Assembly: GCA_016934355.1 (NCBI GenBank)
Contig: JAFGTA010000020.1
Location: 1 to 10,340 of the forward strand
Reading direction: 5' to 3'
Length of the DNA: 10,340 nt
From: Candidatus Bathyarchaeota archaeon
Lineage (GTDB): Archaea > Thermoproteota > Bathyarchaeia > TCS64
The notes under the pieces were generated by a model that saw nothing but the letters and a program-made list of their open reading frames with translations, had not been told where the DNA came from and did not search any database. The position numbers and the translations under genes were made by a program. This document shows positions 1 to 7,438 of the stretch, piece after piece (positions within the stretch are counted from its first letter, which is position 1; each line of letters begins with the position of its first letter).

Positions 1-60
1 AGCTTCGCCGAGGTGGTGCAGCTCATGGAGACGTGCGACAGGACGCTGTTCATGGGGTGA
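1..60 (+). CDS. DsrE/TusD-like sulfur-relay protein, C-terminal fragment
   Basis: Only the last 19 codons and a TGA stop are in the window; the 5' part lies outside. The visible tail contains TCDRTLFMG. This resembles the TusD/DsrE C-terminus, which as I recall it ends TCDRVVQF in E. coli, and it also resembles the end of the dsrH-like gene downstream. DsrE/TusD proteins pass persulfide sulfur along a relay as part of a DsrEFH (TusDCB) hexamer in the cytoplasm. The assignment rests on a short tail plus gene order: a DsrF-like and then a DsrH-like gene follow on the same strand, which is the usual E-F-H order. The next gene starts within 5 to 17 bp, so they are very probably co-transcribed. 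The GGGGTGA covering the stop codon can serve as its ribosome binding site. Confidence 0.6.
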   Translation, partial: SFAEVVQLMETCDRTLFMG

Positions 61-64
61 ATGT

Positions 65-409
65 TTGGGCGACGCGATGCTGATAATGAGGAAGAGGCTC
101 ATACCGGGGGCGAGGGTGGAGGAGGGGCTCAGGCTCTCAGCCGCCATGCTGGGCATGGACTACCCGCCCATGCTGGTGTTCGTGGACAACGGCGTCGAGA
201 TACTCATGCCCGAGGCCCTCTACAAGAACAGCCTAAAGGACTACCTCAACGTCATGTCCCAGATGGCGGGCGTCTACGTCCTACGCGAGTCACTGGAGCA
301 GCGCGGGTACACGATGAGCGACCTGGAGCCCAGCCTTGAGGTCACAGGCATAGACTTCGATGAGCTCGCGGAGATGGCTAAACAGTGCAGCGTCATAACG
401 AGCTTCTAG
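65..409 (+). CDS. DsrF/TusC-like sulfur-relay protein
   Basis: Predicted 114-residue soluble protein of the DsrE/F fold, second gene of a dsrEFH/tusDCB-type operon. The N-terminal beta strand (LIMRKRL, residues 6-12), the EEGLRLSAAMLGMD helix (19-32) and the strand LVFVDNGVEIL (37-47) match the layout of DsrF/TusC proteins, which have a similar length. The only cysteine is C108, six residues before the C-terminus; there is none at mid-protein. The start is uncertain. TTG at 65 lies 4 bp after GGGGTGA, a good Shine-Dalgarno match at 54-60, while ATG at 77 would give a more typical N-terminus beginning MLIMRKRL. In known systems the protein is a structural partner in the DsrEFH hexamer that relays sulfur toward DsrC/TusE. 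Whether this archaeon uses it for tRNA 2-thiolation or sulfur oxidation/reduction is not shown here. Confidence 0.7.
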   Translation: MGDAMLIMRKRLIPGARVEEGLRLSAAMLGMDYPPMLVFVDNGVEILMPEALYKNSLKDYLNVMSQMAGVYVLRESLEQRGYTMSDLEPSLEVTGIDFDELAEMAKQCSVITSF

Positions 410-413
410 GAGG
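408..413 (+). promoter_or_regulatory. Shine-Dalgarno site of the dsrH-like gene
   Basis: AGGAGG begins inside the TAG stop codon of the dsrF-like gene and ends 6 bp before the GTG at 420. It decides that GTG is the start and shows that the two genes are translated from one message. Confidence 0.75.
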
Positions 414-419
414 CGTACG

Positions 420-695
420 GTGAAGACACTCATAGTCATAAGCAGGGCACACGCAGACACGGCGTTCAGGCTCGCCGAGGAGCTCCACAGTGACGGCGGC
501 GATGTCGCCGTATTCTTCACGGGCAGGGGCGTACACCACATCTCCCAGCCCGAGACCTTGGAGAGGCTGGGCTTCGCTGAGCTCTACACGATAGACTCCG
601 AGTTCGACTCGCCGCTAGACGAAGTCAGGGCCATAAGCTACGACGAGTTCATAGGACTCCTCGAAGAGTCTGAGCGTACGTTCAGCTGGATCTAG
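420..695 (+). CDS. DsrH/TusB-like sulfur-relay protein
   Basis: Predicted 91-residue soluble protein starting at GTG 420, 10 bp after the dsrF-like stop codon, with a strong AGGAGG site. Length and ending fit DsrH/TusB: the C-terminal YDEFIGLLEES...FSW (residues 74-90) parallels the Y-D-F...W ending of TusB. The N-terminus MKTLIVISRAHADTAFRLAEE is the usual first strand and helix of the DsrE/H fold. The protein has no cysteine at all, so it cannot itself carry persulfide. In characterised DsrEFH/TusBCD complexes the catalytic cysteine is on DsrE/TusD and DsrH is a partner, so this may still be compatible with function. It is the last gene of the operon: the convergent winged-helix gene ends on the same four bases (CTAG). 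Confidence 0.68.
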   Translation: MKTLIVISRAHADTAFRLAEELHSDGGDVAVFFTGRGVHHISQPETLERLGFAELYTIDSEFDSPLDEVRAISYDEFIGLLEESERTFSWI

Positions 696-919
696 TCTAC
701 CCACCAGACCCAGCCGCGCCTCTCCTTGCTGCGCTCCCCGTGGATGACGCCGCCCTGTCGAAGCCTGTTCAGGAATACTATGGTGGTGTCGGGGCACCGT
801 ACCAGCCTTTTTCGTGTCTCCTCCGAGACCTCCCGTGTGGATAGCGGCTTCCCGGCGTCTCTGAGTATCGTTATTATCTGCTGGGCTGCTTCGTCGCCCT
901 CCAGCCTCCGCGACTCCAT
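692..919 (-). CDS. Small winged-helix DNA-binding protein, putative regulator
   Basis: Predicted 75-residue protein on the minus strand, ATG at 919. AAQQIITILRDAGKPLSTREV (about residues 11-31) looks like helix 1 and the lead-in to helix 2 of a winged helix. A predicted recognition helix follows (TTIVFLNRLRQGGVI, 45-59), then a basic segment and an aromatic hairpin (RRGWVWWV, 67-74) typical of a wing. The whole protein is one such domain with no sensor or catalytic part. No Shine-Dalgarno site is visible, but a TATA-like box lies about 25 bp upstream, as expected for a leaderless archaeal mRNA. It is divergent from the aminotransferase gene with a 50-bp gap, so control of that gene or itself is a reasonable guess but unproven. 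I do not recognise a specific family. Confidence 0.6.
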   Translation of the reverse strand: MESRRLEGDEAAQQIITILRDAGKPLSTREVSEETRKRLVRCPDTTIVFLNRLRQGGVIHGERSKERRGWVWWVD

Positions 920-940
920 GGGTGTTCATGTGGGTACATG

Positions 941-949
941 TTTTTATCC
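941..949. promoter_or_regulatory. Candidate shared TATA-like element between divergent genes
   Basis: The sequence TTTTTATCC on the plus strand reads GGATAAAAA on the minus strand. It sits about 25 bp before the aminotransferase ATG (970) and about 25 bp before the winged-helix ATG (919), which is the archaeal TATA-to-start distance for leaderless transcripts in both directions. With only 50 bp between the start codons, the two promoters must overlap. Assigned by spacing and AT content only. Confidence 0.4.
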
Positions 950-969
950 TCATCGACGTATCCAGAGGC

Positions 970-2037
970 ATGGGATTGAAGCTTTTCACGGTGGGCCCCG
1001 TCGCCTGCTACCCCGAGGTGCTGGAAGCCATGGGCATGCAGATGATGAGCCACAGGAGCAAGGAGTACATCGACATCCACTTCGAGACGGTCGAGATGCT
1101 ACAGGCGTTCATCGAAACCAGGAACCCCGTGTTCCTGTTCAGCGCCACGGGAACCGGGTTCATGGAGGCCGCCGTCAGGAACTGCGTCAAGGAGAAGATG
1201 GTGGTCTGCATAAACGGCAGCTTCGGGAAACGCTTCGCCGAGGTGGCGGAGACCAACGGAAGGGACGTCGTGTCCATAGTGACCGAGCTCGGGGAGCCCG
1301 TGCAGCCCGAGATGATCGAGAAGGCAATCGAGGAGGAGCCCGACGTGGAGGCGGTAGCCATCACCCACAACGAGACAAGCGTCGGCCTAATCAACGACCT
1401 GCCCGCCCTCACCGAGGTCTGCAGAAAGCACGGTAAACTCGTGTTCGTGGACGCCGTCAGCAGCATGGGGGGCACCGAGCTCAAGGTGGACGACTGGGGC
1501 ATCGACATCTGCTTCAGCAGCAGCCAGAAGTGCTTCGGCGTCCCGCCGGGCCTCGGCCTCGGCAGCGTCAGCCAGCGCGCCCTCGACGTCTCCGCCGAGA
1601 TGCCGAACAAGGGGTGGTACTTCGACCTCAAGGTATGGGAGAAGGACCACAGGGACCACAAGGGCACCCCCATGACCAGCACCATCCCCCAGGTCACCGG
1701 CCTCAACGCCGCCCTCAGGATGATCGAGGAACGCGGCGGCAGGCAGTGGTACTTCGACCTCTTCAAACGGCGGAACACGGCGATAAGGAGGGGCGTCGAG
1801 GCGCTGGGGCTCGGCACCTACCCGTTGAAGGGCTACGAGAGCCCCACCGTCAGCTGTATAACCGCGCCCAAGGGCATGAAGGGGCCCGACGTCTACAAGG
1901 CGATGCGGGGTAAGGGGTTCGAGCTGGCGCAGGGCTACGGGGCTCTGAAGGAGAAGACGTTCAGGGTCGGCAACATGGGGTGGATACCCGACGAGTACAT
2001 CGGCGAGATGTTGAAAGCCCTCGGGGAAGTGGTGTAG
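970..2037 (+). CDS. Class V PLP-dependent aminotransferase (serine-pyruvate/alanine-glyoxylate type)
   Basis: 355-residue cytosolic enzyme of aminotransferase class V (fold type I), the SgaA/PucG/AGXT-like group, transferring an amino group between an amino acid such as alanine or serine and a keto acid such as glyoxylate or pyruvate. Visible landmarks: N-terminal FTVGPVACYPEVLEAM (6-21), the cofactor-phosphate loop SATGTGFMEAAV (58-69), HNETSVG (133-139), FVDAVSSMGG with the PLP-ring aspartate D161, the Schiff-base lysine K187 in SSSQKCFGVPPGLG, GTPMTSTIP (232-240), and FRVGNMG with the substrate-carboxylate arginine R332. Length is normal for the family. The reading frame continues upstream to an ATG at 922, but homologous sequence starts at ATG 970 and a TATA-like box lies 25 bp before it, so 970 is preferred. 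Exact substrates cannot be read from sequence; ureidoglycine or aminoethylphosphonate transaminases are close alternatives. Confidence 0.9.
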   Translation: MGLKLFTVGPVACYPEVLEAMGMQMMSHRSKEYIDIHFETVEMLQAFIETRNPVFLFSATGTGFMEAAVRNCVKEKMVVCINGSFGKRFAEVAETNGRDVVSIVTELGEPVQPEMIEKAIEEEPDVEAVAITHNETSVGLINDLPALTEVCRKHGKLVFVDAVSSMGGTELKVDDWGIDICFSSSQKCFGVPPGLGLGSVSQRALDVSAEMPNKGWYFDLKVWEKDHRDHKGTPMTSTIPQVTGLNAALRMIEERGGRQWYFDLFKRRNTAIRRGVEALGLGTYPLKGYESPTVSCITAPKGMKGPDVYKAMRGKGFELAQGYGALKEKTFRVGNMGWIPDEYIGEMLKALGEVV

Positions 2038-2085
2038 GGTCGCTCCTCGGCCGCTGCGCATAAAGTCCATCGATGTATATAGGCT

Positions 2086-2160
2086 GGGGCTGTGGGGTAG
2101 CCGCCTCACGTCACTCTGAGGGCGGTGAGGAAGAGCTACAGCTTCCAGACCTGTGGGTGT
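2086..2160 (+). ncRNA. Candidate structured RNA or leader element (nested inverted repeats)
   Basis: Between the aminotransferase and the protease genes, GTAGC (2097-2101) pairs with GCTAC (2135-2139). Inside it CCTCAC (2104-2109) pairs with GTGAGG (2125-2130), leaving a 2 x 4 internal loop and a 15-nt apical loop. An alternative outer stem is GCTGT (2089-2093) with ACAGC (2138-2142). AT-rich TATA-like stretches occur upstream (ATAAAG at 2060, TATAT near 2077), so an RNA starting near 2086 is possible. I do not recognise a family. The segment TGTGGGGTAGCC is tRNA D-arm-like, but no tRNA can be folded. Strand is assumed from the upstream boxes; the rest of 2038-2203 holds no gene that I can see. 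Confidence 0.2.
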
Positions 2161-2170
2161 CCGACTCGCG

Positions 2171-2178
2171 TATTTTAA
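2171..2178 (+). promoter_or_regulatory. TATA-like box for the C25 protease gene
   Basis: TATTTTAA is centred about 29 bp upstream of the ATG at 2204. There is no Shine-Dalgarno sequence before that ATG, so the transcript probably starts at or within a few bases of the start codon. Confidence 0.45.
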
Positions 2179-2203
2179 GAAGTGATTAGCCCACTCTACA
2201 TAA

Positions 2204-5200
2204 ATGGGTGGTTGTAGAACATCCCCACGAGCGGCACAGGCGTTTACCTTAGCGCTATTGCTCACAGGCATGCTATTTTGCTCGTATGTGTCCGCTGAGA
2301 CACTTTGCTTCTATCCCGGCCCAGATACCAGCCCCGATGGGTTAACCCTCAACGACTTTTTTGTGGAAGTGATCGAAGACCCTGAGGTGGGAGACGTTTT
2401 TTTGATCAGCTTTACTCTATCAAGCTCACACGACAACCCGAGAATCACCTTCACAGAGAAAGGCATGTTCATCGCCGCGATAGACCCTGAAGGAAACCGC
2501 AGAAATTTTGGGTTCAGCCATCCGGGCGAAACCATGAGCCCTGACACCAGTCTGATATTTGGGGGAACCCTGACACCAGATCAGGCGGGTGAATGGAAGA
2601 TCTGGCCCTCCTATGAGATACTGATAAAGGGGTCCGATGAGCTGCTGAGCTCAACGCAGGAGGGGCCCGAGGAGTGGCACTCCTGTACCTTATCTGCATC
2701 CGTCAGAGACTTGCCCGACCTGACCCCCACGTTACTGTCCGTGGACCCTGACGGGTATGCGGTCGGCGATGAAGCCAACTTCATATTAACTGTTGAAAAC
2801 ATCGGAGGCGCAGACTCGATTGAATGCTACGGCATGTTCTTCGTCGGCAGCAGCCCCGAAACCTCGTTTTACATACCTGGGATTGACAAGGGATCTAGCG
2901 TTCAGGTTCCAATACCCTGGGTCCCGTTTCAGCAAGGCGTATGGGATCTAACCGTGTTCGTGGATTACTGGATCTCTGTGACGGAGAGCGACGAGGATAA
3001 CAACATAATCGAGGCGCGGACAGAGATAACGTCGGCTGACACAACTATCCTTGAGATAGTGGAGGGGCCCACCGCGGTGGACATAGCCCATGACTCGGCC
3101 GTAATAGTCTGGGAGACCAATAAAGCCAGTGACAGCAGAGTGGAGTATGGTACCTCCGCGAGAAAGTACTCCTCAGAAAAAACCGAGTCCACCCGCACAG
3201 GGCACCATAGCGTCCAGTTAACGGATTTGAAGCCCTCAAGCACCTATCATTTCACAGTAGTCTCCCTCGACGAAAACGGTGACAGGGTCCTCAGTAAGGA
3301 CCAGACCTTCGAGACCCCACCCGTTTCAGATGAAGTTAGACCCCAAGTGTCACTAGCTGATCCAGGGATAAGACAGGGAATCACGACGATACATGCTGAG
3401 GCGCAGGATGACGAGGGAATAGAAAGAGTGGAGTTCTATCTAAACGATGCACTAGTCTTCACTGACTATTCTCCCCCCTACAGTTTCACCGTCGACTCCT
3501 CGGCGTATGAAAACGGGGTCCACCGGTTCACGACTACGGCGTATGATACTTCAGGGCAGTCCGCCAGTCAAAGCAAGGATGTGGAGTTTCTCAACGTCAA
3601 GGATTCATCCACCCCGACGGTGGACATAACTTTCCCCAAAAAAGACGACAAGGTCTCGGGAAAGATACAGGTCACCGCATCCCTGGCCGACGACACGGGC
3701 CTGGGGCAAGTATATTTCAAGGTTGACGGCGGATTCGAGTCCTTCAAAGGCTATCCGACACACCCTAAGAGCGACAAGGTGACATTTACCCTAGACACTT
3801 CCACGGTTAGTGACGGTAGGCACAGACTATCGGTGGAGGTCTACGACAAAGAGGGGAAGTACGGGTACGATACGGTTGACGTCTGGGTAAGCCAGCCGCC
3901 TGCCCCGGATCCACCTAAACTCAAGGTTAAAGGCCACACCATCACCAGGTACGACAACTACTTCGTCGTGAGTTTAACCGTGGAGAATGTCGGCGGAGCC
4001 ACCGCGACGGACGTCGTCGTCCAAGACTTCCTGAGGTCTTTCCAGCCAATATCGGGCGACGATGTCTACGCCGAGTACGATGCAGGCTTCACCTCGTCCA
4101 CGATGTACGGAGACGTGGCTATATCCAGTAAGATGGTCATACACTCTAAGCAGTCGGTTACTTACACCTACAAGGCTGTACCCGTCCTGGTCCACCCTGT
4201 ATCCGATTTCGCTTCACTTACACCCTCCATCGGAGACCCGGTTAAGCTCTGGTACGAGGACCCGGAGGGCAAAGAGCACTACGACGAGTACGCGTTACCG
4301 GTTCCCATCACGGCCAACGGTGAGACCATCCCATCATCCTACCTCAAGGCCATCAAGACGGCGGACTATCTCATAGTAACTAACCCTCAGCGACTGTCCT
4401 TTTACTCTTCAAGCGAAGACGTGGACGATCTGCTCTCAACCATGGCTGAGCTTGCCCGGTACAGGTTCGGGGTGCTGGGATACACGACGTGGAAGTACGC
4501 CTACTACGAGCAGGTGCTCCACGGACTGATAAAGGATGGAGGCTCCTGGAGCAGCAAGCTCAAGGACGGGTGGAGCTCCGACGGCTTCCTCCTAATCGTC
4601 GGAGAGACGGAGATCATCCCGTCATGGAACAGGGTCATAGGGACGTTCTATACCACCGCTGGAGACTACACCTGGAAGGTTGTGACGGATAACCCGTACG
4701 CCAACACCTTCGGAGACGAAAAAAAGCCTGAGCTGAACATAGCGAGGATCATAGGGGCCAACGCAAAAGAGTTCAGGAAAGTCATAGAGACCAGCCTCAA
4801 CGTGCTCCTCGGCGAGCCTGGATACGGCTTCGACAGATCAAAGGCGCTTCTAGCCAGCGGCTTTCCCTCCAACCTCATGGGCGGATTCGACGGCCAGATG
4901 AACGCCGTCGCGGACACCATTAAAAAGAAGACCCCCGCCACAACCACAGACAAGATAAACACCCCCGACTTCGCGCAGTACAATCCTTCAACCGGAGAAA
5001 TAAATGAGGGCTACACGAACACCGCGGTTGACAACGTGTTCTTCGGGGCCACAAAAGGCAGAAGCATCATCTTCCTCGCGGGCCACGGAAACTGGGACCA
5101 CTGGGACAAGATAGACAGAATCGACGTGAAACAACAGACGGACCCATTCGGGTGGTCCAACCCGTTCATCTTCGCCTCCTCCTGCAAGACCGGCATATAC

Positions 5201-7438
5201 TCGGGGGTCCCCGGCTTCGCTGAGGCCTTCCTGCAGAAAGGGGCGGCCGTCTACCTCGGCGCCACGGAGTCAGGGGGGTGGACGCCCTACTCGACGAAGT
5301 TCTTCGAAGTATGGGATCTAAACGAGCCCATCAGCCAGGCAGTAAAGCAGGTGAAGGCGGGACTCGGAGACGGAGCGGAGGACAAGGTATGGTTAAACGT
5401 TTACCATGTTTACGGAGACGCCAAGTTCGGGGCGGCCCAGTCTCCGATGCAAACCGTAGGCTATTTCCCGGCATCGACGGGACCGGAGGCCCCTTCACGG
5501 ATCGACGTCGTGGTCCCCAACTACGAATTAACGCAAACGGGTGAGGAGAACCGCATCACGATCCCGGGTGGGTACGAGTCACACGAGACTGGATACCCCA
5601 TAGTCCCCACCTTTAAGGTGTTCTACAACTACCCCAAGGGGTGTCAGATACAGGACGTCGCCCTTGAATACAGGTCGCCGCCCATCACAGTGCAAGGTAT
5701 AGACCTCCCATACTACATCATAGAGTTGCCCGACACGGGTTTCCCGCTTGTACCCCCGGAGCCAGAGAACTATGAGTGGTGGCCAGACAAGGACTACGAA
5801 TGGGATGTCTCACAGAGCCCCGAGGGCACCACACTCACCATAACCCTCTACCCTCTATTCTATAACCCCGAGACACATGAAGCAAAGTTTCATCAAGAGT
5901 ATGGCTTCGCCGTAGACTACGCCATCTCAAGCGTGGAAATCACCCGGGTAGTCACAGATAAAAGCGTCTATGAAACCGGGGAACCGGTATATGTGGACAT
6001 TGAACTTGAAAACAGTGGCGCAGATGTAAAAGACGTTGTCTTCGAGGTCTTCGTCACGGATGAGAGCACGGGTGAGGCTGTAGACGGATTAGACCTTCGC
6101 ACACTCAGGGAGCTGAAGGGGAAAGCGGCTTACTCGTGTACATGGGGCAGCACCCAATTCCTGCCCGGTAACTATAACGTGGTCGTCGAGTTGAGGGACG
6201 TTGAAGGGGTTCTGCTGGATACATGTATCGAAGGTGTTACCCTGGGCGTCTCCTCAGCGGAAGTGACAAGCTTCACCGTCGAGCCTGAGCGGTTCCAAGC
6301 GGGGGAGAACGTGGAGATAAGTATGGTGCTCCAGAACAGCGGAGACACCGGCATCACAGGAACCGCAATCATCAAGGTCATCGACTCCGAAGGATATGTA
6401 ATCGACGAGTATAACCACGAGTTCACCGAGCTCCTGCCAGCCGAATCGGTGATAGCCGCTCACGAGTGGGATACCTCGGGGGCGCCGGAAGGCGTCTACA
6501 GGGTCGTGTGTTACGCCCTGTACGGTGGCGGGTCCACCCTTCCCGCGACGAAGTATATCGGTGTAGACGACACCCCGCCCAACATATCCCCCAATAACCC
6601 GTTGCAGGGGGTCGCCGTGAAAAACCTGGTCAACCTTCAAGCCAGGGTCGATGACCAGAGCGAGGTGACCCACGTAGCCTTCTCCATAAGAACGAAGGAT
6701 GAGAGCCAAGGAGGCTTCATCGACCCCGGGTTCGAGTCGATGACGGCTGAATATCTCGGCGGCGACTGCTGGCAGTTACCGTTTGAGACGACCCAGATCA
6801 GTGACGGGTCTTACCTGATAACCATTAACGCGGTGGACGCCTTCGGGAACGTGGGAGAGGAAACCGTGGAGTTCAGCGTACTCAACGCACCCACGCTTAG
6901 CATCCTAACCCAGTTTTCTGGCGTCCGGTTACTTGTCAACGAGGAGGAATGCCTGACCGATTCGAATGGGCTCGTCAGCTTCACGACGGAGGCACCCAGT
7001 TACACCGTAGAGGCTCAGCCCGTGATCGAATACTCCACCGAGTCCAGAGCCCTTTTCATGGAGTGGGAGGATGGCACCCAGTCAAACCCCAGGACGGTGT
7101 CAGTATCATCGGACACAACCCTGATGGTCAGGTACAGGACCCAGCACCTCCTAACAGTAATATCACCCCACGGAGACCCATGTGGCGGCGGCTGGTACGA
7201 CGAGGGGACTGAAGCCGTCTTCTCTGTGACGTCCCGCACGGGGTTCATCCCCCAGCACGTCTTCACAGGGTGGGGCGGAGACTCCGATGCGTCTTCACAT
7301 GCATCGCAGATCGTTATGGATGGCCCTAAAACAGTTACAGCGAACTGGGAAACAAACTACATCAACCTCTACAGCGTAATGGGTTTACTGTCAATGACGG
7401 CGCTCGCTGTACTAATAGTAAAACATGTACGAAAATAG
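2204..7438 (+). CDS. Secreted, membrane-anchored C25 (gingipain-type) cysteine protease with Ig-like modules
   Basis: 1744-residue extracellular protein. A signal peptide (hydrophobic 14-28, likely cut after VSA at 31) starts it and a membrane helix (1720-1739) followed by KHVRK ends it, so it should be surface-anchored with almost everything outside. Modules in order: Ig-like N-terminal region (~45-160), CARDB-like (~170-275), fibronectin III-like (~286-373), two Ig-like domains (~380-465 and 469-566), a CARDB/DUF11-like domain (~570-665), the peptidase C25 domain (~718-1076) with H961 in LAGHGNWD and C994 in ASSCKTG forming the catalytic dyad, a C25-propeptide-like region (~1105-1240), two CARDB-like domains (~1243-1350, 1351-1455), an Ig-like domain (~1456-1565), and an InlB-type repeat ending VTANW (~1660-1714). 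It probably cleaves external proteins; substrate preference is unknown. Start choice is supported by the signal peptide and a TATA-like box 29 bp upstream. The frame is intact throughout. Confidence 0.9.
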   Translation: MGGCRTSPRAAQAFTLALLLTGMLFCSYVSAETLCFYPGPDTSPDGLTLNDFFVEVIEDPEVGDVFLISFTLSSSHDNPRITFTEKGMFIAAIDPEGNRRNFGFSHPGETMSPDTSLIFGGTLTPDQAGEWKIWPSYEILIKGSDELLSSTQEGPEEWHSCTLSASVRDLPDLTPTLLSVDPDGYAVGDEANFILTVENIGGADSIECYGMFFVGSSPETSFYIPGIDKGSSVQVPIPWVPFQQGVWDLTVFVDYWISVTESDEDNNIIEARTEITSADTTILEIVEGPTAVDIAHDSAVIVWETNKASDSRVEYGTSARKYSSEKTESTRTGHHSVQLTDLKPSSTYHFTVVSLDENGDRVLSKDQTFETPPVSDEVRPQVSLADPGIRQGITTIHAEAQDDEGIERVEFYLNDALVFTDYSPPYSFTVDSSAYENGVHRFTTTAYDTSGQSASQSKDVEFLNVKDSSTPTVDITFPKKDDKVSGKIQVTASLADDTGLGQVYFKVDGGFESFKGYPTHPKSDKVTFTLDTSTVSDGRHRLSVEVYDKEGKYGYDTVDVWVSQPPAPDPPKLKVKGHTITRYDNYFVVSLTVENVGGATATDVVVQDFLRSFQPISGDDVYAEYDAGFTSSTMYGDVAISSKMVIHSKQSVTYTYKAVPVLVHPVSDFASLTPSIGDPVKLWYEDPEGKEHYDEYALPVPITANGETIPSSYLKAIKTADYLIVTNPQRLSFYSSSEDVDDLLSTMAELARYRFGVLGYTTWKYAYYEQVLHGLIKDGGSWSSKLKDGWSSDGFLLIVGETEIIPSWNRVIGTFYTTAGDYTWKVVTDNPYANTFGDEKKPELNIARIIGANAKEFRKVIETSLNVLLGEPGYGFDRSKALLASGFPSNLMGGFDGQMNAVADTIKKKTPATTTDKINTPDFAQYNPSTGEINEGYTNTAVDNVFFGATKGRSIIFLAGHGNWDHWDKIDRIDVKQQTDPFGWSNPFIFASSCKTGIYSGVPGFAEAFLQKGAAVYLGATESGGWTPYSTKFFEVWDLNEPISQAVKQVKAGLGDGAEDKVWLNVYHVYGDAKFGAAQSPMQTVGYFPASTGPEAPSRIDVVVPNYELTQTGEENRITIPGGYESHETGYPIVPTFKVFYNYPKGCQIQDVALEYRSPPITVQGIDLPYYIIELPDTGFPLVPPEPENYEWWPDKDYEWDVSQSPEGTTLTITLYPLFYNPETHEAKFHQEYGFAVDYAISSVEITRVVTDKSVYETGEPVYVDIELENSGADVKDVVFEVFVTDESTGEAVDGLDLRTLRELKGKAAYSCTWGSTQFLPGNYNVVVELRDVEGVLLDTCIEGVTLGVSSAEVTSFTVEPERFQAGENVEISMVLQNSGDTGITGTAIIKVIDSEGYVIDEYNHEFTELLPAESVIAAHEWDTSGAPEGVYRVVCYALYGGGSTLPATKYIGVDDTPPNISPNNPLQGVAVKNLVNLQARVDDQSEVTHVAFSIRTKDESQGGFIDPGFESMTAEYLGGDCWQLPFETTQISDGSYLITINAVDAFGNVGEETVEFSVLNAPTLSILTQFSGVRLLVNEEECLTDSNGLVSFTTEAPSYTVEAQPVIEYSTESRALFMEWEDGTQSNPRTVSVSSDTTLMVRYRTQHLLTVISPHGDPCGGGWYDEGTEAVFSVTSRTGFIPQHVFTGWGGDSDASSHASQIVMDGPKTVTANWETNYINLYSVMGLLSMTALAVLIVKHVRK

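Noticed and set aside
61..339. Open frame starting ATG 61 overlapping the dsrF-like gene
   Set aside because: It has low-complexity Gly/Arg/His content and lies in a different frame from the clear DsrF-like protein.
922..969. Upstream ATG at 922 giving a 371-residue aminotransferase
   Set aside because: The extra 16 residues are hydrophobic and unlike the family N-terminus, they overlap the promoter and the winged-helix start region, and the family pattern begins at ATG 970.
2086..2160. tRNA gene suggested by TGTGGGGTAGCC
   Set aside because: No T-arm with TTCRA and no matching acceptor strands can be found downstream.
1387..2271. Long minus-strand open frame of 294 codons opposite the aminotransferase
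   Set aside because: It is antisense to a well-supported enzyme with all motifs intact, its composition is skewed (Ala/Leu/Val/Pro/Arg-rich), and it resembles no family.
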